This document shows, in pieces, positions 12,681-31,835 of a stretch of 64,000 nt of DNA. Location: the NCBI GenBank assembly GCA_007844125.1, contig CM017568.1:3807882-3871881 (forward strand), given 5' to 3'. The DNA comes from Sinonovacula constricta (Eukaryota; Mollusca; Bivalvia; Cardiida; Solecurtidae). The notes under the pieces were generated by a model. The model had not been told where the DNA came from. It did no database searches and saw only the letters and a list, made by a program, of their open reading frames with translations. The stretch's first letter is position 1. Each line of letters begins with the position of its first letter. A program made the position numbers and the translations under genes.

Positions 12681-13023
12681 CATCATGTACGAAGTATTTC
12701 CAGAAGACAATTCACTGCATCTTTTGTTCTACTCAGACAATAGCTGGAAGTCTCTATAATGAACCTATTAAGTTGCACCTAACAAAAGTAATGGATCAAG
12801 AACAAAATGAGTTTAAGAAAGTGTTTGCTTTTTGATAAATGTTGTCAATTTTAATGAGTACAAACCTTTGATGAAAGTGTGACATGTGACTGCTGTGCAT
12901 GGGCCTGACACACAATAAATGCTGCGATAGAAGGTGTTGAGGGATATATCAGAACAATGTCAGATGGCTTAACTGTTATAATAGTAGGGCTGTCGTTGCC
13001 TAATGTGATGTTACGAGCTGAGC
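952..13023 (-). CDS. TM7SF3: Transmembrane 7 superfamily member 3 (eight coding exons, 5' exon missing)
   Basis: Coding exons in transcript order: 13023-12866, 12387-12243, 10578-10492, 8855-8653, 6318-6132, 2788-2705, 2318-2085, 1298-952 (stop). All junctions are GT-AG and phases agree throughout. Family landmarks as I remember human TM7SF3: a DPLPGGCN segment and DPNI in the third exon, a YTVVV...AAYIP..TYAC segment in the fifth, FICFMGHRYFKT starting the membrane domain, then GLIGG...WW and LISSILFYTPFG. The first half is the luminal or extracellular region with NIT/NST glycosylation sites; the second half is the multi-pass membrane domain. In mammals the protein is a p53-responsive survival factor of stressed cells; that role here is inferred only. 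The first exon with the signal peptide was not found upstream of 13023. The intron 8652-6319 holds a large minisatellite. Confidence 0.92.
2085..2318 (-). CDS. TM7SF3: TM7SF3 exon: transmembrane segments 2-4
   Basis: Acceptor TTTTCTCAG, donor GTGAGT. It encodes three hydrophobic segments with GLIGGCLVLGLWWYCG and YLISSILFYTPFG, which correspond to conserved TM7SF3 stretches. Confidence 0.93.
2705..2788 (-). CDS. TM7SF3: TM7SF3 exon: first transmembrane segment
   Basis: An 84-base exon with acceptor TTTATAG and donor GTATGT. It encodes a hydrophobic helix followed by ICFMGHRYFKT, close to the vertebrate ICFFGHRFWKT. Confidence 0.92.
3039..3360 (+). repeat. Dispersed repeat (GGACCATGATGGCCCT family), short copy
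   Basis: Begins CAAGAGGACCATGATGGCCC like the copies at 4600, 11143 and (reversed) 28931. The 3' limit is uncertain. Lies in TM7SF3 intron 5 (between the 6132-6318 and 2705-2788 exons). Confidence 0.5.
4600..5820 (+). repeat. Dispersed repeat with internal 146-bp tandem array
   Basis: Opens GAGGGTCATGATGGCCCTTA ATCGCTCACCTGA and closes CTCAGGTGAGCTAAAAA, so the inner ends are inverted (GCTCACCTGA). Between them a unit of about 146 bases repeats six to seven times; TTTGACCTAGTGACCTAC recurs at about 4884, 5029, 5175, 5320, 5465 and 5610. Each unit holds TGACCTAGTGACCT. I associate this repeat type with bivalve genomes. Whether it moves as a DNA element is unknown. Confidence 0.8.
6132..6318 (-). 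CDS. TM7SF3: TM7SF3 exon: AAYIP/TYAC segment
   Basis: Acceptor AATGACAG, donor GTAATT. It encodes IKSLTNNKVDKS...GVVYTVVVTLD...AAYIPIVTYACDLG, matching the conserved VIYNVIV...AAYIP..TYAC stretch just before transmembrane segment 1. Confidence 0.92.
6820..8420. repeat. 57-bp minisatellite, about 28 copies
   Basis: Unit on the plus strand reads roughly GACCTTCCAGTTGACCTC, TGGTATCTTATTAGATTTG, CCTTGATAAATCTCTAACAT. Period is 57, divisible by three, so the minus strand stays open for over 100 codons at a time reading MLEIYQGKSNKIPEVNWKV. It lies wholly inside the TM7SF3 intron between the 8653 and 6318 exons. Copies differ by single bases; a few are shortened and break the frame near 7180, 7470, 7570 and 7910. 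Confidence 0.95.
8653..8855 (-). CDS. TM7SF3: TM7SF3 exon: luminal region
   Basis: Acceptor TTGTTCCTAG, donor GTATGT. It encodes DFQWSNTDWIPRG...YPSCD and ends AEKVQKYGKK in phase 0. Matches the cysteine-containing region before the membrane domain. Confidence 0.9.
10492..10578 (-). CDS. TM7SF3: TM7SF3 exon: PGGCN segment
   Basis: An 87-base exon too short to stand out as an ORF. Acceptor TTTCTTCCAG, donor GTTGGT. It encodes PLPGGCNEEFNLLIDPNIQL, the most diagnostic match to TM7SF3 (PGGCN..F.L.IDPNI in vertebrates). Confidence 0.92.
11143..11640 (+). repeat. Dispersed repeat, same family as 4600-5820
   Basis: Starts AGAGGGCCATGATGACCC and ends TTGAGCACTTTGTGCTTGGGTGAGCT. Fewer internal units and more decayed. 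In the TM7SF3 intron 12242-10579. Confidence 0.75.
12243..12387 (-). CDS. TM7SF3: TM7SF3 exon: luminal region
   Basis: Acceptor TTAACAG, donor GTATGT. It encodes PLIEHSTSKYG...ILVHLSYYSGD and joins in frame to the flanking exons. The end matches the 'LLSYS.RDP' stretch of vertebrate TM7SF3 as remembered. Confidence 0.88.
12516..12676 (+). repeat. CAT/ATC trinucleotide microsatellite, partly degenerate
   Basis: Imperfect CAT/CAC/AAT triplets followed by a pure ATC run at about 12641-12676. The His- and Ile-rich open frames across it are artefacts. In a TM7SF3 intron. Confidence 0.95.
12866..13023 (-). CDS. TM7SF3: TM7SF3 exon: N-terminal luminal region
   Basis: First recognisable exon. It follows a CCCCACAG acceptor and ends before GTTTGT. 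It encodes SARNITLGND...SHVTLSSK with an NIT glycosylation site and starts in phase 1, so an upstream exon must supply one base. Confidence 0.85.
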
Positions 13024-15532
13024 CTGTGGGGAACAAAATCAGTTAAATATTATTTTTTAAAGAAAAAAATTAGAAAGAATGATAAAAACATATGATATAA
13101 AAGAGAAACAGAAAAAAAAAACAGAATAAATAAAGGAGATCATGTACAAACAAGGAACATAGAAAGATTGATAATATTAAACAAAGAGAAAAGGGTGAAA
13201 ATACTATGAGTGAAAAAATAACAATAAAGAAGAAATTTACACCATTTCAGGAATGTTTTTTTTTAATTTTGTATCATATCAGCATTGTTTTTTATATAAT
13301 GTAAGGTTAAGATAGTTACAAATGTATGTATGAATCCTATTAGCTGAATTTTACTAAACAAACATTAATTACTACAAAAAAAAAATATCTGCCAGTGTTT
13401 TTTCAAGTCCATTTAGCTTTTTTGACAAAAGTGAGAGCAGGGAAAAACAAGTTGGAACAGTGAAGGTCAAGCCAAGCCTTACATTTATACCATAACAATG
13501 ACAAAAATGAGAATTTGCTTAGAGAAATAACAACAGGCAATAATGTCGGACCCCAAGCATGGGAACTAAGATGATAAATAGGACAAGTATGCGAGTAAGA
13601 TTTTAAATGAACAGTTCAATCTTACACCAATATCAACCATTCATGCAACTTAGCATGTATGCAGAATCTCCAATCAAAAATAAAGGTAAAAGTTGTCAGC
13701 AAAAGATTTCACAAAGAAATTAAACTAAGGGCAATAACTTTTATTAACAATGCAATCTGAGATATCTCACCCTTACTGATGACAAAACATTCACATAAAT
13801 CAATATTATCATCCTTGCAAGTGAGTAGAAATTCCATTGATTAATTAAAAAAGAATTGCTTACAAGGCACTGCTAAAGGACAGAAAGATAAACAGAAACT
13901 AAGCGCCACATCATAATATGATCCTTCGAGCATATAAACAAAACAAAAAATGATTTGAAAAAATTAAAAATATAGCAGTTTTTAAATAAATATATTTTGT
14001 ATTATGTCTATACATATAACCTTGCACATACCTAAAGATCCCTCCCAGTTCTTTTTTGTCAATTTTATAGTCATTATGCAGACATATTTCCAGTGGAAAG
14101 CTTTACTTAGATCCTCATTCTTACAGAAAAAAATCACAATTGGATAATAAATGATTTAAAAATGCTCAAATAAAGCCTGTAGTTGGGGGATCTTAGTGTG
14201 CTCTGGAAGCTACTAGATAGCTCTCATAGGTTTCTAAGGAGAGCATGTGTTATTAACAAGATTTGTTTATTGGCTTAATGGAGTTCCTTATCCCTGTGTG
14301 TAAAGGTCTTAGAATTTTTCATAACTAGTACTGTTGATCTCATTGTAGTTTCGCTCAGTGACATGATCTTACTAGATACATCAATGTTAAATGAAAGCTT
14401 GCCAATTGACATATGTCTTGCACAAACAAATTTCATATTGGGAATTTTTGTTTTGCTTACAAAAATGCATAAACAGAGAATAAAGTGGTTGTGGCTTTTT
14501 TTGCTGAAGAAGTCAGCTGGGCACAATCTAGAGAGCTTTGAAATTGAGTGAGAAAGTAATTCGTTTTCAGATGTTTTTACATTGAATGTGAAGTATTAAA
14601 ATTAAGCAAGTGGGGCAAATTATCCCAAAGTGAACATGCTATGTTGTGAGGTCCATCAATATGTAAATGTAAAGTATGACACGCTTTGTTATAGTCAAGT
14701 GACTATAATTGGTAAGAACTTTTCTGAATTTTGATTGTTATATGAAGTCTGATATAACTGAACACAATAGATATCCCAATTGAGAATCTATTTTATAAAT
14801 AGGTGCTTAATTAATAACATAAGTGTAAAATGTTTGTGCATAAAGGTGGGCTGCATGATTGTTGATTTTAGCATTGACATATAATAATACAGTTCACTTA
14901 ACTATGTAAGTTTTCTGTTATGATTATTTAAAATGTTACCAATTTTGTTCTTGCTTGTTTATATGCATAGATGATGATGTCACTGCTTTCATTAGTCTGA
15001 TCTGGTCAGGTTTCTTTTTTATCCATTATGTTAACAGTTATCCTGAGATATGTGATAATTTTTTACTAAAGAGGAAATTATAGATTGACCTTGTTAAATA
15101 AGTCATTACTAAATATAATTATGTTAAAAATAGTTTAAAAGGTTTTTTTAAACTCACCAAGAATTTGGTAATCTCAGTTTGTTTTGAGACCCTTATATAG
15201 GTCATAAAAACAGACAGCATAAAGGTGAAAATCATCCTTATAAAGACTTGCCTACCACATGTTGTTGTAGGTACTGATTTATTCTTTACTGTTTCCAAAT
15301 TTTATTTTGGACAAAGGCTTAGAGCCAAATTATAGATTAAACTGTCAAAGAGTTGTCCGGAATTGGGTTCTTCGCCAGTACACTTTCATGGCACTTGCAC
15401 CAGTGATGAGGAAGTAAGTAGTCTATTGGCATGTTCAAACTTCAATTGCAATGCTGTTGAACTTGTTCAATAAGAAAGTAGTTCTGTTTGATTCATTTAA
15501 AAAAAAATAACACAAGTATGTATTTTATAATG

Positions 15533-15535
15533 ACA

Positions 15536-15607
<72 letters not shown>
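15533..15607. repeat. AT dinucleotide microsatellite
   Basis: Nearly pure TA repeat of about 70 bases. Confidence 0.97.
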
Positions 15608-16171
15608 ACGCTTTCTCATATTTTCCGATTTTCTCATAAATTTGTGACGTCATAAAATATACAGAATGCACGCTTGTGCGATCTGTGAGATTGTCTGAAA
15701 TACTACTCAACTTTGACAAGAACGCTAATACTACTTATTTGACCAAAAACATGCGGTCCAAGCAAGTAAATATTGTCCAATGTTCAAATTTATAATAAAT
15801 AATTTTGATTATCATAAAAAAAATCTTATAATGTTGAAAATGTTCTTTTGATCCAGACAATAGTGCTAAATCTATAACCTGATTCACACCTGACATTGTA
15901 AATAGTCATAGCTAATTGATTGCAGTATGGAAAAATAAGTCAAGTGATTTCCAATGGCAACACATGCCATACAGTCAAAAGTCCTTAATTTATGAGAAAG
16001 CATCTGTTTGATTTAGAAGACCGGTGTCTTCTCAGAAAAGTAAGATAAGCATGCATAAAACATGTTTTTTTCTATTGTACATTTTTCAGCACGGTTTCTT
16101 GTGATAATATCTATTGAGATAAATAGAATAACAATTTAGGTCGGCACAGATAAATTTATGTGATATACTTA

Positions 16172-16284
16172 TACATACACACGCACACATACACACACAC
16201 ACATATTTTTATATATATTTATATATATATATATATATGCCATTCGTTCATATTTTCAGGGGGTCTATATTTATATATATATAT
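16172..16284. repeat. Compound AC and AT microsatellites
   Basis: ACACACAC tract (about 16173-16203) followed by two TATATA blocks (about 16206-16238 and 16265-16284). Confidence 0.9.
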
Positions 16285-18367
16285 CAGTGAAAATCTGACC
16301 TCACTACCCCCTCTTTATATTATGCTGTTCTGTGATTAAATCCCAGCACTAAGAATGTAAATATGTTAATATATGTGTAGAAAAAAGGTCAAACCTGGCG
16401 TTTATGATGTTTTAGATCTCACAGAGAATGAGAGAGGGTAAAAAAAATAGTCTTGAAAATTTCAGTTTCTGAATTTTTTACGACACAGGCCGTAATCGCT
16501 GGTTAAACTATTTTTATTTAAGAGGAAAATCAATATTTTAATACAGAAATGTAAACCTTTGAGTCTTTTCTCACGTAAACATATAGATTTTTGTTGCGGA
16601 ATAGACAAGTGATGTAGCTGCAAGGGAGGTAACTCCTTCTGCATGCGAAATTGCTCAGTTAGTAAGAGTTACTTCGTCCCCGAAAAAAAAATTGAAATAG
16701 AGATAAAATTTGGTAAAATATCTGGTTTTATTTCAGAAAAGTTGAAAATTTCACCTAACGTTTATTAAATGAATTGTATGCAATGATTATTTTTTATGAC
16801 ATGTCTTAAATTTTCATGAAAAACGGAATATTCGCTCGGCCGTTTTCGTACTCAATTTGCAGTTTTCGTACTCAATTTGTTTGTAAAAATTACAACAATA
16901 TTTGCCGAGAAACGCGATGCTGCATTTCTTTCAATAATTTGTGTTCATGTTAACAGTTATGAAAATTCTTTTTTATTTATTATATCAAGAGTGAATATTC
17001 ACTTAGAAATTGATGTTTTGCTAGCAACAACCACCCATTTTTACAAATGACAAAATATGATCAAAACTATACATTTTCTGAAAGTGCCAATTAAGAAAAT
17101 ATATAGGTTCACCATGTAGATGTATAACATAATTGTTTTGATGGACAAGAGAATCCACCTTTGAAAAAACATCAATTTTAAATTGTAAGGAAATTCTGAC
17201 CTCATATAATATATGATAATATTATTATCTAACCAAATGAAGATACGGGAAATACACACTACTGTTCTGTTAACTATTCAGTTGTATACACATCAATTTT
17301 AACTGTACCTGAACATTTTCAAAGAGGTTTTCTTGTCTTTTTTATTATTTTAGTAGGTTAGGGGTCATAAAATTGGCCTGAAAATAGACAATAAAGAAAA
17401 TGAAATTGATTTAGGTTCATATTTCATTCAGTTTTCTGTGAAAATTACATATATAAACTTAGACCAATTTCATTGTCTTTTTTGTCTATTTTCAGGCCGT
17501 TTTTATGACCCCCGAACTATAAAAAATGACGAAACAGACAAGAATACCTTTTTGAAAATGTTCAGGTACAGTTAAAATTGATGTGTATATAGCTGACTAG
17601 CTAATAGATCAGTAGTTTGTGTTTCCTGTATCTTTATTTGGTTAGATTATATATGAGGACAGAATTTCCTTGACCTTTTTTGCGAAGGTTGATTTTGGGT
17701 ATTTCCTGGTCCATCAAAACAATTATGTTATACATCTATAGGGATTATTCTAGCGCGGAATAGAAGGGCGCTCCGCCCTGCCCTTTTTAAGCTCCGTCCT
17801 CCCACTTTTAAGCCCCGCCCTTTTGCCCCTTAAATGCCAACAAACAGCGCCCGTTTGCCCTTTTTAAGACCGCCCATTTACTTTTGATCAATCAATCAAT
17901 GTTATTCTCAGCTAGATTCGGCGCTGTTATTCGGATGTGACGCAAATTTATCGTATATTGCAACTACTGAGCGCGGCGAAAATAAAGACAGGAGCGTCGA
18001 CCAGTCATCCTGTTTTGCGATATTGAGATATCCAGCGGCACGACAGTTATTTCTTTGATGTAAGTCACCAAGTCCGTTATGACAGTACACGATATTTCTG
18101 GGAAGAGTGCCTTGTGTTAACACAGTATTTGAGTCCTGTAACAAACAAAACTTATTAGTGGGTATCTACTCTGCTGCGAAGATCACAATTGTCGGCGGTC
18201 GATAATGACGGCACTTCAGGTCATTGCATAACCGCTTTCAAGTTTCTGCAGTATGTTTTCACACGTAACATTAAAAGTTATTCGCACGTAATTAATAGTT
18301 TATTATTTCGTTAAAAGTTCGAGAAAGTTCATTCTCATGCACTTCGACGGTCGCGTGACATTGCAAA

Positions 18368-18468
18368 ATGCCATCCCAGAAACGTAAATTAGCTGATCAA
18401 GAAAAAGAGCGAGCAAAAAGTAGGAAAACGAATCTGAGTATCGCTTCATTTATGGTAGCCCGTGCAAG
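18368..18468 (+). pseudogene. hAT transposase N-terminal exon remnant
   Basis: ATG followed by a basic, nuclear-signal-like stretch MPSQKRKLADQEKERAKSRK, then SIASFMVARA, ending at donor GTAATG. It lies 5' of the hAT C-terminal fragment in the same element and orientation. The zinc-finger and RNase H core that should follow are absent. Confidence 0.6.
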
Positions 18469-18849
18469 GTAATGTGCTTAAATTGCTTTAGTATTGGGTG
18501 TTTTGTTTACAGATATTAAATTTGCAGACGGTAATAGTGTATGTTAATTCGGACAAACTAATTTCGGATATGTTTGTCTTGAGAATACACGGTACGTTTG
18601 AAGTTAAATAATAAGGCTTTTACTTCGGATCATGAAATTTGAAATTTGAAAATGTCATGTACAAAGATTTTGAATTATATAATCTACCCTACTTATCTAC
18701 AAAAATACATAAAAAAGCAAATTATGTATTTTATTTATTTACAAGAATTATGTCTTCATAAAGGAATAAAATACAATAGTATGGGCAAGAAATCAGAATG
18801 AATTTAACTTAATTCAGCAATGACACAGCAAACCATGATGATGGAATTG

Positions 18850-19060
18850 TCAACAGGCCAATGCTTTAAAAACATTGAGACAGTCTGTGCAACTGCAGCT
18901 GTGATTCCAGTGAGCACTGCTGAGGTGGAGCGTGTCTTTTCTGAAGTCAAACGCATTTAGACTGATATCAGATATAGACTTGATGTGGACACTGTACATC
19001 AGCTTCTGACCATTCATAGAAATGACAAATATCTGGACTTTGGAAAGACTGTGAAATGAT
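18850..19060 (+). pseudogene. hAT transposase C-terminal dimerisation domain, fragment
   Basis: Encodes AVIPVSTAEVERVFSEVKRI, then TAG (18958-18960) and TDIRYRLDVDTVHQLLTIHR. The P.STA..ERVFS..K.I.T..R..L......LL pattern is the hAT family C-terminal signature. The TAG falls where this family usually has a lysine or similar, so the copy is dead. Confidence 0.85.
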
Positions 19061-19462
19061 GGCATGGGCAAAAGAATAGGAGGATATAAATGTTGGTGTT
19101 ATTACAATATATCATTAAAGCAGTTGGAAATATTCACAAGTTTACAATGATATAACATAGACACAATTATGTCTTCTTTTGATGACTTTCTAATAAAATT
19201 ATATGACATACAGTTATAGTAATAATTCAATGTGACGTTCAAATTGTGCCATTTTTACCCTGTCCGACGCGCAGACAGCACCCTGCCCTTTTTTGTGCCA
19301 CCCTGCCCCTTTTTTGTTTCACCCTGCCCCTTTTTGAGCTCTAGAATAATCCCTAATCTACATAGGAAACCTATATATTTTCTTAATTGGCATGAGTAGC
19401 ACTTTCAGTAAATGTATAATTTTGATCATATTTTGTCATTTATAAAAATGGGTGGTTGTTGC

Positions 19463-19850
19463 TAATAATATAGCCACTGAGTCCAATGTTGCAGATAAAT
19501 GGTTTCCTAAATTCACAGGTTATTATATTGTAAAACTAACCGTAAAAACGCTGAGCGCTAACAAATGTTAAAATCGTTAAATATGCACAGGTCACGTGAA
19601 ACCTTTTCTGGAATAACTTCATGATCGTCATTTATTTGCTCTTTTTCAATTTAGCAGACATTTTTTGTTTATTTTTATTTTATGGAGGCTGACATATTTG
19701 TTTGAAACGTCATCTAAATTTGAGTATGTGGACCGGTACTCAGTGCCTTGTACTAAAGAACGACCGTATGCAAAATTATACGATAAAGTTCAATACCAGT
19801 CCGTCTGCAATGACGTTTTACACATACACATGTGCGCGATACAGAAAAGA
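19463..19850 (+). promoter_or_regulatory. PRMT1 5' flank and leader
   Basis: Between the palindromic element and the PRMT1 start. No TATA box or clear initiator could be fixed. The open frame from 19665 reads through the start region in another frame and is not a gene. Confidence 0.4.
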
Positions 19851-27616
<7,766 letters not shown>

Positions 27617-28074
27617 TTGCCGCTGGCATGGAGACAGACATTATGGTGATATCAGTACAGCCAATCGGAGCAGACAACCACACTTCTCTGCTTTCTGTAC
27701 CATGTGATACTCCTTCACTAGGCTCCATTTGAATCCCCGTAAAGTGTGACAGTTGACACTATGTGACCTTCTCTGGCAAAAAAGGAACATTTTGAGTTTG
27801 GCATTTTCATAAGTTTAAGTTAAGGTCACAGTCTGGTTAACCAGGATAAAAACTTTTTTTTTTTCTAGTTCACAATGTTATTTTTTCCAGTCAGCATTAA
27901 GAAAGAAATGCTTACATGATAATGAAGAGCATGGTATCAGATAAGACAGTGTTGACACTTTAGTCTGTGTCCGCACTGGTCTTACTCTAAATTAAGTTAC
28001 TTTTTTGTCAAAGAATGATACATAATTATTTACGTATTATGTATAACATGTGTCAATGATATGAACTGTGAAAT

Positions 28075-28080
28075 AATAAA
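28075..28080 (+). terminator. Candidate PRMT1 polyadenylation signal
   Basis: AATAAA about 460 bases after the PRMT1 stop, at the end of an AT-rich 3' UTR-like tract. A second AATAAA at 28915-28920 is an alternative. Confidence 0.45.
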
Positions 28081-28930
28081 AAAAAAACATTTTTAAGTCA
28101 TTTATGTATTGTTCAAGGTTTAAAAGAAAAGAATATATTCTGTTTATGGTAGACTATAATTATTGTGTTAGGAATATATTGTTGTATTTTTATCATGTTT
28201 TCATAAAAATAGAGTTGTTCTTATAATTGGGCAGATGTAATGTTTGGGACTTGTTGTTTTACACTGTAAACAGTAGTTTTGTTAAAGCTGAAAGATGTTA
28301 AATAATTAACACCTTAAGTTTTTTTAATGAAATTTTTGTGTTTCATGCAAAAGACTTAAATTCATGAATATTGCAAAATTTGCTTAATAATTTTTTTGGA
28401 TGGAGCAACACAGATGAAATATCAAGTTGTAATAATACAACTACTTGCATGTAATATTTAAAAACATAGCAAAATATTGATTAGTAACATCTAGGTTTTA
28501 CACTTGATACGACGTGTTTTAGCTATGGGCTACATATTGCTATAATTATAAACAAAAGTTTTCTTGTACATTTATAATTAGGCTATCTTTTGTTTGATCA
28601 GCAATCATTGCTGAAAATCCTTTTTACAATACCATTAAGCAGTGTGTTCTTAATTGATGGCAGATGGAACAAAGTTTTTTTATCATTGCATTGTAACAAT
28701 TCTCATACATCATTTTCATCATCATCACTCATCAATGTTAATGTTGTTGCACATACCTTAGCTGCTTGTAAAATCTTGAATTCAATGTCATTAAAAGATG
28801 TGAAATTTTGTAAATATGTATTGTGTCTTATTTAATCTTCATATACTATACTTATCAGGCTAGAAAAAAAGTTTTCAATGAACACAAATTTTCGATTCTG
28901 TTCACCAGATTGCCAATAAAGGTGCTGTTT

Positions 28931-29318
28931 TTAGCTTACCTGAGCTTATGCTCGTTTCCATTTATAGCCATATAGGACTGGAAATCTTTGAAAATATTGA
29001 ACACAAACTACAAGAGTTGGTATATGGTATACATGTTTCTTGGGTGGTCCTGTATCAAGATTGTGCAGAACATTTTGATCCGTCGAAAAACATGGCTGCT
29101 AAGCCATTTTCCCTATATGGCTTAATAGGAAAACTTTGTAAATTTTCTTGTCAGAAACCACAAGACCTAGAGCTTTGATATTTGATTAATGAATTCCTTT
29201 TGTGTCCTTGTAGGAAAATTCTTTAAAGAATTTTTATCTGTCTAAAAGCATAGCCACAAGGGCTAAATGGTATAGCATTCGGGGTAAGGGATATTGGGCC
29301 ATCATGGCCCTCTTGTAA
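28931..29318 (-). repeat. Dispersed repeat, same family, opposite orientation
   Basis: Begins TTAGCTTACCTGAGC and ends GGGCCATCATGGCCCTCTTGT, the reverse complement of the ends at 4600-5820. Lies downstream of PRMT1. Confidence 0.7.
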
Positions 29319-29324
29319 AATATA

Positions 29325-29735
29325 GATTAACATTGATATTTACTGTATGGTCGTTTCAGTAAGGAAAACAACAATATTGTGGGAAATTACATAATGTCAA
29401 CAAACATTTGTGACTATAAAAAGTGGGTTATTGAAAATCAATAAGTGCTCATTTAGTTTTATAGATTTACAATGATATTTACTGTATGGTCATTTCAGTA
29501 AGGAAAGCTTCATTATTGTGGGAAATAACATAATGTCAAACATTTGTGACTATAAAAAGTGGGTTATTGAAAATCAATAAGTGCTCATTTAGTTATAGAT
29601 TTACAATGATATTTACTGTATGGTCATTTCAGTAAGGAAAGCTTCATTATTGTGGGAAATAACATAATGTCAACAAACATTTGTGACTATAAAAAGTGGG
29701 TTATTGAAAATCAATAAGTGCTCATTTAGTTTTAA
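29325..29735. repeat. Three tandem copies of a 133-139 bp unit
   Basis: Key string ACTGTATGGT at 29342, 29481 and 29614; units include TATAAAAAGTGGGTTATTGA and ATCAATAAGTGCTCATTTAG. Copies are nearly identical, so the duplication is recent. Downstream of PRMT1. Confidence 0.93.
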
Positions 29736-31748
29736 AGTGTTATCAAAATGTTTTGAGTTGCATTTATCTTAAGCACTCAAATTTTATAACTTTTCAACAT
29801 GTTTGCACAGTGTTTCCTTGAATTCTTTTTTAGAATTTTTACAATTTAAAAGGAATGTAAGCCTTGATTTATGATAATGTGGCGTGCAAGCATGACATTG
29901 AAATAGTTACTAAACAATACTGGTTTAGCTTCTTTTGCTTTATACATTTACCAGGTTTGGTCACAGACTGGCTGACGTAGGTGTCCGGATAATATGATGA
30001 TGTTAGATGTCCTGGTATTACAATGAAAGCTTCAAAAGAAAGTTATTCAAAATCTGAAATATTCTTATAGAACCAGAAACAAACAAAAAATGATGTTATT
30101 AACTACAGAGTTCTTTTGCACACATACGCATGCACCCGCATGTGCGCACACAGGCATACTAAAAAAAAACAAGAGCAATGATTGGTTGATTTCTATGTTT
30201 TTATTTCATATTACTTCACAATGTTTATAAAGGAAAATAATCAGCAGTAGGCATAACAATAAAGGCAACAACATGTGATGATTAAAAACACTAATGTGAG
30301 AACATTAATGAAGAGGCAGAGTGAAGTTTTTAAATGTGAATCACTGACTAAAAACTGATGTGCAGTTCTTCTGTTGGACGGGTTTTAAAAAAGAATAACA
30401 AAGAAATTGAAGTACAGTTTTTCTTGAACTGCTTTAAAAACAACACTTCAATTGATAATGGACGTAGCATATAAGGTTATCACTTTGGTTTCTGTAGATA
30501 AGTATAGCAAAACAAAAAATCATTTTAAAAGGAAAGATTGAAAACTCTCTGAAAATAAGAACATTGACTTAATACAAAAAATAGCAAACTTACTAAACCA
30601 AGGTACATGTAGTTTTGAAATAAGTTACAGTTTCACTATATAAGTCCAACATCGTTTTGACTGCTACATAACTTGTACATAATTTTTATTCCAAATTATG
30701 TAATTAATGATACAATTCAAGACTCATGAACCCACATGTTAACCCATTTCCTGACACATTTGTTAATAACTCTTGCTTCTTATTTTATGCAACAGTTACA
30801 AAAAGAATTGGAAAAACAACACTTAGTAGCATCTAGTGCTGACCCAGATCAGGAAGCGACCAGCAGGAGCGGACTGATGAGGATCTACACTGTTTTCCTT
30901 ATCCGGACCATTTTTCATTTAGCAGGCTAAGAGTTGAAGTAAGCTAGCATCACAATTAAATGATGTTAACCATAATTTTTCTCAAGTTATTACTTGCTGG
31001 AAAGTTCATGTGAATAATATTCTCAAACGTTAAGCGAATGAGACACTATTAAACAGTGATAATAACTGCTTGGCTTAGAGGCACATCTTTTAAAACACAT
31101 TCAAATTAATACAACCAAATAACCTGTGCTTGAATTTTAAAACTTTGAGATTGAGTCTGAGAAAATGTTTAGCATCTCATAAAACAACTCTTAGAGGTTA
31201 CTAACATTCAACCAATCCGATGCTCTATTATTATTTTTAAATCCAACTACATGTAATAGACTGCTTCAGTATGGTCTAAGACTAAAACTCAAAGAGTTTT
31301 AAAACTTAAAGCCAAGCATTAAAACAAAACAAACATATTCAACAACACTCAAACATACTGTCTAATGACAGAAAAATAAATATGAAACAAAACAAAAAAT
31401 GTATCTCCAAAAGAGTAAAAAAAAACACTATAACAGTTCAGAATGTAGTAAAAAAAACAACAACTACAGGAATGGAAGAAAGAATTCAGCTAACATCACC
31501 TGACTGAAAGGAATGGAAGGTTGTTTTTTATCATTTTAAAATGATACTCAAAAAAAAAAAAATGTAATGAGTATATGACAATATTTGGAGTTTATGTCTA
31601 CAACAGATACTCATTCAGATCTGATGTAAAGTAAAATGTTCATATGTTCAGATCGAATTTTGTGTCCTTCAGGGTTTACAATTCATTCATAGTTTGTGTT
31701 TCATCTTCCAATTATGTATATTGTCTATTTCACTTGCTCTACCTTAAA

Positions 31749-31835
31749 TAAAAATGTTTACATATATACATGTACATATAAAAATGTTTACATATATACA
31801 TGTACATATAAAAATGTTTACATATATACATGTAC
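31749..31835. repeat. Three tandem copies of a 30-bp unit
   Basis: AAAATGTTTACATATATACA starts at 31751, 31781 and 31811; unit length is exactly 30. Confidence 0.95.

Larger units (their letters stand above)
13024..17023. other. Region upstream of the known TM7SF3 exons
   Basis: Apart from microsatellites at 15533-15607 and 16172-16284, I recognise no gene. A palindromic TGACGTCA (CRE/ATF-type) lies at about 15645. The missing first exon of TM7SF3 should be here or further right, but no signal-peptide exon could be picked out. Confidence 0.5.
17739..19355 (+). mobile_element. Decayed hAT-family transposon nested in the palindromic element
   Basis: Inverted ends TAGGGATTATTCTAG and CTAGAATAATCCCTA. 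Just inside are opposed GC-rich tracts (CCGCCCTGCCC; CACCCTGCCCC). The left flank is TACATCTA; the right flank begins ATCTA, consistent with an 8-bp hAT duplication that lost three bases, or a 5-bp one. It carries an N-terminal exon and a C-terminal hAT dimerisation region, with the middle of the transposase missing. Confidence 0.85.
17024..19462. mobile_element. Palindromic TA-flanked element, split by a later insertion
   Basis: The left arm (17024-17412) is the inverted complement of 17459-17738 plus 19356-19462. Outer ends read TA-GCAACAACCACCC and GGGTGGTTGTTGC-TA, giving 15-base inverted ends with a TA at each side. Arms of about 390 bases enclose a loop of under 50. No coding capacity is seen, so this looks like a fold-back or MITE-type DNA element. 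A hAT-type element sits in the right arm (separate entry). Confidence 0.85.

Noticed and set aside
12265..12835. His/Ile-rich open frames
   Set aside because: Products of the CAT/ATC microsatellite; the antisense strand here has a real TM7SF3 exon at 12243-12387.
15525..15719. Tyr/Ile-rich frame
   Set aside because: Translation of the AT microsatellite.
17908..18144. 78-codon minus-strand frame inside the hAT element
   Set aside because: No recognisable domain and opposite to the transposase direction.
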